Shown in pieces: positions 7,343 through 11,513 of a stretch of DNA of 11,513 nucleotides (position 1 is the stretch's first letter; every line of letters begins with the position of its first letter). Both the position numbers and the translations under genes were made by a program. The notes beneath the pieces are model-generated. The model ran no database searches. It saw only the letters and a list, made by a program, of their open reading frames with translations, and had not been told where the DNA came from. This DNA is from DATDCV01 sp036524155 (lineage in GTDB: Bacteria; Verrucomicrobiota; Verrucomicrobiia; Limisphaerales; UBA8199). Location of the stretch: assembly GCA_036524155.1 (NCBI GenBank), contig DATDCV010000078.1, positions 1-11,513 on the forward strand, read 5' to 3'.

Positions 7343-10300
7343 ATGAGAAGAAGCCGGCCCGGGAACCGAAGGCTTAGCCAGATTGGTTGTCTTCGAATCG
7401 AGCAGACCAGCCAACGAGCGGAGCTGATTTTGGCGGCGGCTTTCAGTTTCGCCGCGGCGCTGCACGCGGGCGCGGCAGCGCCCGGACTGGATTGGCAAGC
7501 GATTCCCGGCGGCCGGATGGCGCGGCTGACGGTGCCCGGTTCCCCGGCCCCCGGATTCAAAAAGATGCAGCAGACCGGTGTGGCGTTCACCAATATGCTG
7601 CCCCCCGAGCGGGTGCTGGAGAACCAAATCCACTACAACGGTTCGGGGGTGACGGCGGGAGACATCGACGGAGACGGGTTGTGTGACCTGTTCTTCTGCA
7701 GCCTGGAGGGAAGGAGTCATCTGTATAAGAACCTGGGCAACTGGAAGTTTGTCGAAATTACCGAAGCGGCCGGCGTGGCCTGCGACGGCCTGTTCACCAG
7801 CGGCGCCGTACTCGTCGATGTGGATGGCGACGGCGATCTCGATTTGCTGGTCAACTCTTATGGAGGGGGAACCCGGTTGTTTCTGAACGATGGCCAAGGG
7901 CATTTCACAGAGAAAAAGGACGCCGGTTTGGTTCAAAAGTATGGCAGCACTTCCATGACCCTGGCCGACATCGACGGGAACGGGACGCTCGACCTTTACG
8001 TTGCCAATTATTCGACCACCACCATCGCCGACAATCCGGGGATGAAATTCACGGTCCAACGGATCAACGGCAAGCTGACGGTCGTGGCGGCTGACGGAGT
8101 TCCGGTGACGGGGAATATGGAACTCCAAAACCGGTTCATCGTCGATGAATCCACGGGCGGCATTAAACAAAACGGCGAACCGGACATTCTCTATATCAAC
8201 ATGGGGAACGGCATTTTTGAGGCGCAATCCTGGACAGATGGGCGCTTCCTGGATGAAGCCGGCCGGCCCTTAGCGGTCGCGCCGAACGATTGGGGCCTTT
8301 CAGCCGCCTTCCGCGATTTCAACGGCGATGGCGTGCCGGACTTGTACGTCTGCAACGATTTGTTTTCGCCGGACCGCGCCTGGACCAACCAGGGCAACGG
8401 ACGGTTTCGCGCGGTCTCCAACCGCAGCCTCAGGCACATGAGCGACTCTTCGATGGGACTGGATTTCGCCGACATCAACCGGGATGGCGTTGACGATTTT
8501 TTCACGCTGGAAATGCTCAGCCGCCATCACCGGGTTCGAGCCGTGCAGGTGGTGGGATTGCATGAGGAATCCTCGCGCCCCGGCGACATCGATAACCGCC
8601 CGCCCTACAACCGGAACATGCTTTTCCTTGGACGCGGCGACGGGACCTTCGCCGAGATGGCGCAGTTGGCGGGCTTGGAAGCGTCGGATTGGTCCTGGAC
8701 GCCGGCGTTCCTGGACGTGGACCTGGATGGCTATGAAGACGTGCTCATTGTCACCGGTTACTTTCGGGATTCGTTGAATGCGGACTTGCGGGCCGAGTTT
8801 GATCGGCAAAAGGCGGGCAAGAGATTGAGTGTGAAAGAGGGCCTCGAGCTGCAGCATCGGGTATTCCCGCTGCATCGCCAGCCCAACGTTGCCTTCAGGA
8901 ATCGGGGGGACCTGACCTTTGAAGATATGGGCGATCGCTGGGGTTTCAATGAAATGGGAATCTCGCAGGGCATGTGCCTGGCGGACCTGGATAATGACGG
9001 GGATTTGGACGTAATTGTAGACAACTTCGGAGCTCCGCCGAGCCTGTACCGGAACGAAGCTTCGGCGCCGCGAGTGGGGGTGCGGTTGAAGGGTCTGCCA
9101 CCCAATACCCGCGGGATCGGCAGCAAGATTCTGTTCCGTGGAGGGCCGGTGCCGCAGAGCCAACAAATGGTTTGCGGCGGCCGCTACCTTTCGTCGGACG
9201 ATGCCGAACGGGTTTTCGCCGCGGGCGCTGCGGCGGGGCCATTCACGATTGAAGTTGCCTGGCGAAGCGGCCGCCACTCTCTGGTGACCAACGCACAGCC
9301 CAATTGCGTATACGAGATTGATGAATCGCAAGCCCAGCCGCTCGCTCCACCGGCCCTGCCGGCACCCAAACCGCCCCTGTTCAAAGATGTCAGCGCCGTG
9401 CTAAACCACGTCCATCGCGAAACTGCCTTTGACGATTTCACTCGTCAACCGCTGCTGCCCCGAAAGCTGTCGCAGGCCGGGCCGGGGGTGTGCTGGGTTG
9501 ATGCCAATGGTGATGGCTGGCCGGACCTGCTGATTGGAGGAGGAAGAACCGGGGAAACGGGGGTGTTGATCAACGACGGAAAAAGTGGCTTTCGCAAACT
9601 CCCTGTGCCGCCCGAGTTGCTCGCGCTCAAAGCGGAGCAGGGCGCCCTGGTGGCGGTGCCCTCCAAAACCAACGCCATGGTGATGGTGGCCGCATCAAAT
9701 TACGAGCAGCCGTGCACCAACTCTGTCTGGGAGGTTGGGATTGGTGGCGCCGGGATGCGGATGTTGGGTACCCTGCCGCCCCAGGAAAGTTGCCCGGGAC
9801 CGCTGGCTTTGGCTGACGTTGATGGCGACGGAATCCTGGACCTTTTTGTGGGCGGCCGCGTCATACCCGGGCAGTACCCGGCGCCCGCGTCCTCCAGGCT
9901 TTATCGCGGCCAGGCTGGCGGCGGTTACTCGCTGGACAGTTCGACAACGGCGCTGTTCCGGCAGGTGGGGTTGGTTAACGGCGCCGTATTCTCGGACCTC
10001 GGCGGCGATGGCTGGCCGGAGTTGATCCTCGCGCTGGACTGGGGGCCGTTGCGCGTGTTTCATAACGACAAAGGACGCTTGCGCGAGGTGACTGCCGATT
10101 TGGGCCTGAACAAATATACCGGGTGGTGGAACGGCGTCGCGACGGGTGATTTCGACGGCGATGGCCGCATGGATATTGTCGCAGGCAACTGGAGCCGCAA
10201 CACCCGGTACGAGCGCTACCGGCCCGCGCCCATTCGCGTGTATTACGGCGATTGGAACGGCATCGGTGAAATGGAGTTGCTCGAGGCCGTGGAAGATCCG

Positions 10301-11116
10301 GAGCTGAAGAAATCCGTTCCCGTCAAAGGGTTCAGGCCGGTGCGAGAAGCGCTGCCCTGGGTGGCGGGTCTGTTCAACACCTACGCCGCTTACGGCGAGG
10401 CCGGCATCCAGCAGGTCCTGGGCGAGCATTTCGCAAAAACTACGAGCCTGGCAGCCACCACCCTCGAGTCGATGGTATTCCTGAACCGAGGCGACCACTT
10501 CGAGGCGCGACCGCTGCCTGCGGAAGCGCAATTCGCCCCCGCGTTTGGCATTTGCGTGGCTGACTTTGACGGAGACGGTTGCGAAGACATTTTTCTCGCG
10601 CAGAATTTTTATCCGGTTGATCCGGAGGGCTCGCGCTACGACGCCGGCCGCGGGCTTTACCTGCGCGGGGACGGCCGTGGCGGTTTCGTCGCTGTGGCCG
10701 GTCAGCTCAGCGGAATTGAGGTCTATGGCGACCAACGCGGGGCGGCGGCGGCCGATTACGACCAGGATGGGCGGGTCGATCTCGCGGTTTCCCAAAACGG
10801 CGGTGAGACAAAACTTTTCCACAACGAGAACGCGACGCCGGGATTGCGGGTGGTGCTCGCGGGAGAAGAGGGAAACCCCGCCGCGTACGGTGCGCAACTT
10901 AGGCTCATTTATGCTGGCGCACAGGGGCCGGTCCGGGAAGTCCACGGTGGAGGCGGGTATTGGTCGCAGGATGGGGCAACGCAGGTCATGGGCCGCAGTC
11001 GCCCGCCGGTTGCGCTTTGGGTGCGCTGGCCGGGTGGAAACTCAGTCACGTACCGGTTGAAGGAGGAAGCAGCCGAAATCGTGGTGTCACCTTCCGGGAA
11101 GATCGAGAATCGCTAA
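7343..11116 (+). CDS. Exported protein with two tandem FG-GAP/VCBS + UnbV/ASPIC modules
   Basis: This 1257-residue protein, CRTAC1-like in style, is probably extracytoplasmic and calcium-binding. A hydrophobic export signal at about 27-46 follows a long basic n-region. Module 1 (about 74-660) has seven DxDxDGxxD-type loops (starting at 107, 159, 209, 325, 377, 458 and 548) and ends in a UnbV/ASPIC domain (571-660, with GGRYLSSDD and IEVAWRSG). Module 2 (about 680-1250) starts with FKDVSAVLNHVHRE and LLPRKLSQAGPG, has six loops (720, 825, 885, 936, 1074 and 1138) and ends in a second UnbV domain (about 1160-1250, with GGGYWSQDG and LWVRWPGG). Such FG-GAP repeats typically form beta-propellers with calcium in the Asp loops. 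Some loops are degenerate (DLGGDGWPE, DINRDGVDD). No enzymatic motif is seen. It lies 18 nt after the TPR-SGNH gene in the same frame and is probably co-transcribed. No Shine-Dalgarno precedes ATG 7343, and no better in-frame start exists before the signal. A role as binding scaffold is inferred. Confidence 0.95.
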   Translation: MRRSRPGNRRLSQIGCLRIEQTSQRAELILAAAFSFAAALHAGAAAPGLDWQAIPGGRMARLTVPGSPAPGFKKMQQTGVAFTNMLPPERVLENQIHYNGSGVTAGDIDGDGLCDLFFCSLEGRSHLYKNLGNWKFVEITEAAGVACDGLFTSGAVLVDVDGDGDLDLLVNSYGGGTRLFLNDGQGHFTEKKDAGLVQKYGSTSMTLADIDGNGTLDLYVANYSTTTIADNPGMKFTVQRINGKLTVVAADGVPVTGNMELQNRFIVDESTGGIKQNGEPDILYINMGNGIFEAQSWTDGRFLDEAGRPLAVAPNDWGLSAAFRDFNGDGVPDLYVCNDLFSPDRAWTNQGNGRFRAVSNRSLRHMSDSSMGLDFADINRDGVDDFFTLEMLSRHHRVRAVQVVGLHEESSRPGDIDNRPPYNRNMLFLGRGDGTFAEMAQLAGLEASDWSWTPAFLDVDLDGYEDVLIVTGYFRDSLNADLRAEFDRQKAGKRLSVKEGLELQHRVFPLHRQPNVAFRNRGDLTFEDMGDRWGFNEMGISQGMCLADLDNDGDLDVIVDNFGAPPSLYRNEASAPRVGVRLKGLPPNTRGIGSKILFRGGPVPQSQQMVCGGRYLSSDDAERVFAAGAAAGPFTIEVAWRSGRHSLVTNAQPNCVYEIDESQAQPLAPPALPAPKPPLFKDVSAVLNHVHRETAFDDFTRQPLLPRKLSQAGPGVCWVDANGDGWPDLLIGGGRTGETGVLINDGKSGFRKLPVPPELLALKAEQGALVAVPSKTNAMVMVAASNYEQPCTNSVWEVGIGGAGMRMLGTLPPQESCPGPLALADVDGDGILDLFVGGRVIPGQYPAPASSRLYRGQAGGGYSLDSSTTALFRQVGLVNGAVFSDLGGDGWPELILALDWGPLRVFHNDKGRLREVTADLGLNKYTGWWNGVATGDFDGDGRMDIVAGNWSRNTRYERYRPAPIRVYYGDWNGIGEMELLEAVEDPELKKSVPVKGFRPVREALPWVAGLFNTYAAYGEAGIQQVLGEHFAKTTSLAATTLESMVFLNRGDHFEARPLPAEAQFAPAFGICVADFDGDGCEDIFLAQNFYPVDPEGSRYDAGRGLYLRGDGRGGFVAVAGQLSGIEVYGDQRGAAAADYDQDGRVDLAVSQNGGETKLFHNENATPGLRVVLAGEEGNPAAYGAQLRLIYAGAQGPVREVHGGGGYWSQDGATQVMGRSRPPVALWVRWPGGNSVTYRLKEEAAEIVVSPSGKIENR

Positions 11117-11513
11117 CGACTTGTTTGGTTGCAGGCGTTCAGACCGACCTCGGCTAGAGCGCGCGCCGACGCGGGAGGTGGTTTCCGATCCACCGAAACG
11201 AGGCGTGCGGGATTTTGAGTCAGGAAACCGCGCTGGTAAAGCTCCACCGGATTTGTTAGAAAAAGCCCGAGTCTATGATCATCGAGTTTGCCGACGTCTC
11301 ACCGGGCGACCGATCGCTGCCACGAAACCCCTCGCAATTCGGCGGAACCGCAAAGCCCAGGCGAAGTCGCGCCCGCGTCCAAGACGTTGCAGGCTCAGAA
11401 AAACTCCTGGAAAGGCCGCTCTCGCTTCGGTGCATGCCTTGGGGTCAGGAATCTCAAGATCGGCGCGCGGACTTCAGTCCGCTGCAGTGTCCGACCGACC
11501 GTTGGGTTAGGAA
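11117..11513. other. Region downstream of the operon with no convincing gene
   Basis: About 400 bp follow the TAA stop at 11114-11116. The open frames here (for example 11121-11510 and one from ATG 11275 running off the window) are rich in Arg, Pro and Ser, lack recognisable motifs, and read through a palindrome at the end, so I treat them as non-coding. No clear intrinsic terminator follows the operon: weak GC-rich inverted repeats occur at about 11146-11205, but none is followed by a T-tract. It may contain a decayed gene or the upstream region of a gene beyond the window. Confidence 0.6.
11467..11482. repeat. Palindrome related in pattern to hairpin B
   Basis: gcggact-tc-agtccgc has 7 bp perfect arms and a 2 nt centre. 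Its core GGACTTCAGTCC fits the same GGAYTTCARTCC pattern as the palindrome at 28-47. This suggests a dispersed intergenic palindrome family. It stands alone here, without visible A- or C-type partners before the window ends. Confidence 0.7.

Noticed and set aside
7364..7384. Twin-arginine (Tat) signal in the FG-GAP protein N-terminus (NRRLSQ)
   Set aside because: The residues after the arginine pair lack the hydrophobic pattern of a Tat motif, and the hydrophobic core starts about 17 residues later. Sec export is more likely.
7662..7691. Dockerin or EF-hand interpretation of the DxDGDG loops
   Set aside because: Dockerins have two such loops about 22 residues apart with helices. Here 13 loops are spread at propeller-like spacing with UnbV domains, which fits FG-GAP/VCBS.
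6908..8227. Long minus-strand open frame (439 codons) across the two plus-strand genes
   Set aside because: It lies wholly antisense to two strongly supported genes, crosses their junction and has no recognisable domain or signal. Long antisense frames are common in GC-rich coding DNA.
8300..9331. Minus-strand open frame (343 codons) inside the FG-GAP gene
   Set aside because: Antisense shadow of a well-supported gene, with low-complexity composition and no domain.
9695..10945. Minus-strand open frame (416 codons) inside the FG-GAP gene
   Set aside because: Antisense to clear calcium-loop coding sequence. The translation has no motif and mirrors the repeated Asp/Gly codons.
11146..11205. 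Terminator after the FG-GAP gene
   Set aside because: Only short imperfect GC-rich inverted repeats with large loops are present, and no T-tract follows.
11121..11510. Arg-rich plus-strand frame of 129 codons after the operon
   Set aside because: Basic low-complexity translation without motifs, running into the terminal palindrome. No ribosome binding site is seen.
11275..11513. Possible gene start (ATG 11275) open to the window end
   Set aside because: Only 79 codons are visible, with no recognisable motif and translation through the palindrome at 11467. It could be revisited with downstream sequence.

Overview
This window looks like chromosomal DNA from a member of the Verrucomicrobiota, probably near Pedosphaera/Limisphaerales. 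That placement is an inference. It rests on three things: large secreted proteins mixing concanavalin-A-like, Ig-like and PA14 modules with a 'LQWS..L..W....FYRV'-type C-terminus; a TPR-SGNH protein paired with an FG-GAP/UnbV protein; and short palindromes with 'GGAYTTCARTCC' cores between genes. No database search was possible.

Layout. Positions 1-226 hold no credible gene. They carry six short perfect hairpins arranged as a mirror image (A-B-C ... C'-B'-A'). A strong Rho-independent terminator (251-282, minus strand) follows. It serves a 1371-residue secreted multidomain protein on the minus strand (312-4427). A gene-free divergent region (4428-4825) separates this gene from two plus-strand genes and contains an A/T-rich island with a TTGACA box and spaced A/T-tracts. 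The first plus-strand gene (4826-7324) encodes a membrane-anchored SGNH-hydrolase-like protein with TPRs inside and after the catalytic domain. The second (7343-11116) encodes an exported protein made of two tandem FG-GAP/VCBS plus UnbV/ASPIC modules. Only 18 nt separate them and they share a reading frame. The last ~400 bp (11117-11513) show no convincing gene and end near another hairpin of the same palindrome style as one at the left edge.

How the genes may work together. All three products are predicted to be exported or to face the cell exterior. The plus-strand pair is almost certainly one operon: a membrane-anchored esterase-like enzyme with a TPR docking surface, and a large calcium-binding propeller-type protein that could be its partner or substrate-binding scaffold. 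The divergent gene has PA14 and lectin-like folds that suggest glycan binding. A shared role in cell-surface or polysaccharide interaction is plausible but unproven. I see no defence system, CRISPR array, transposase, rRNA or tRNA. The most unusual structures are the mirror-symmetric hairpin array, the in-frame junction between the two operon genes, the TPR insertion inside the SGNH domain and the whole-module duplication in the FG-GAP protein.
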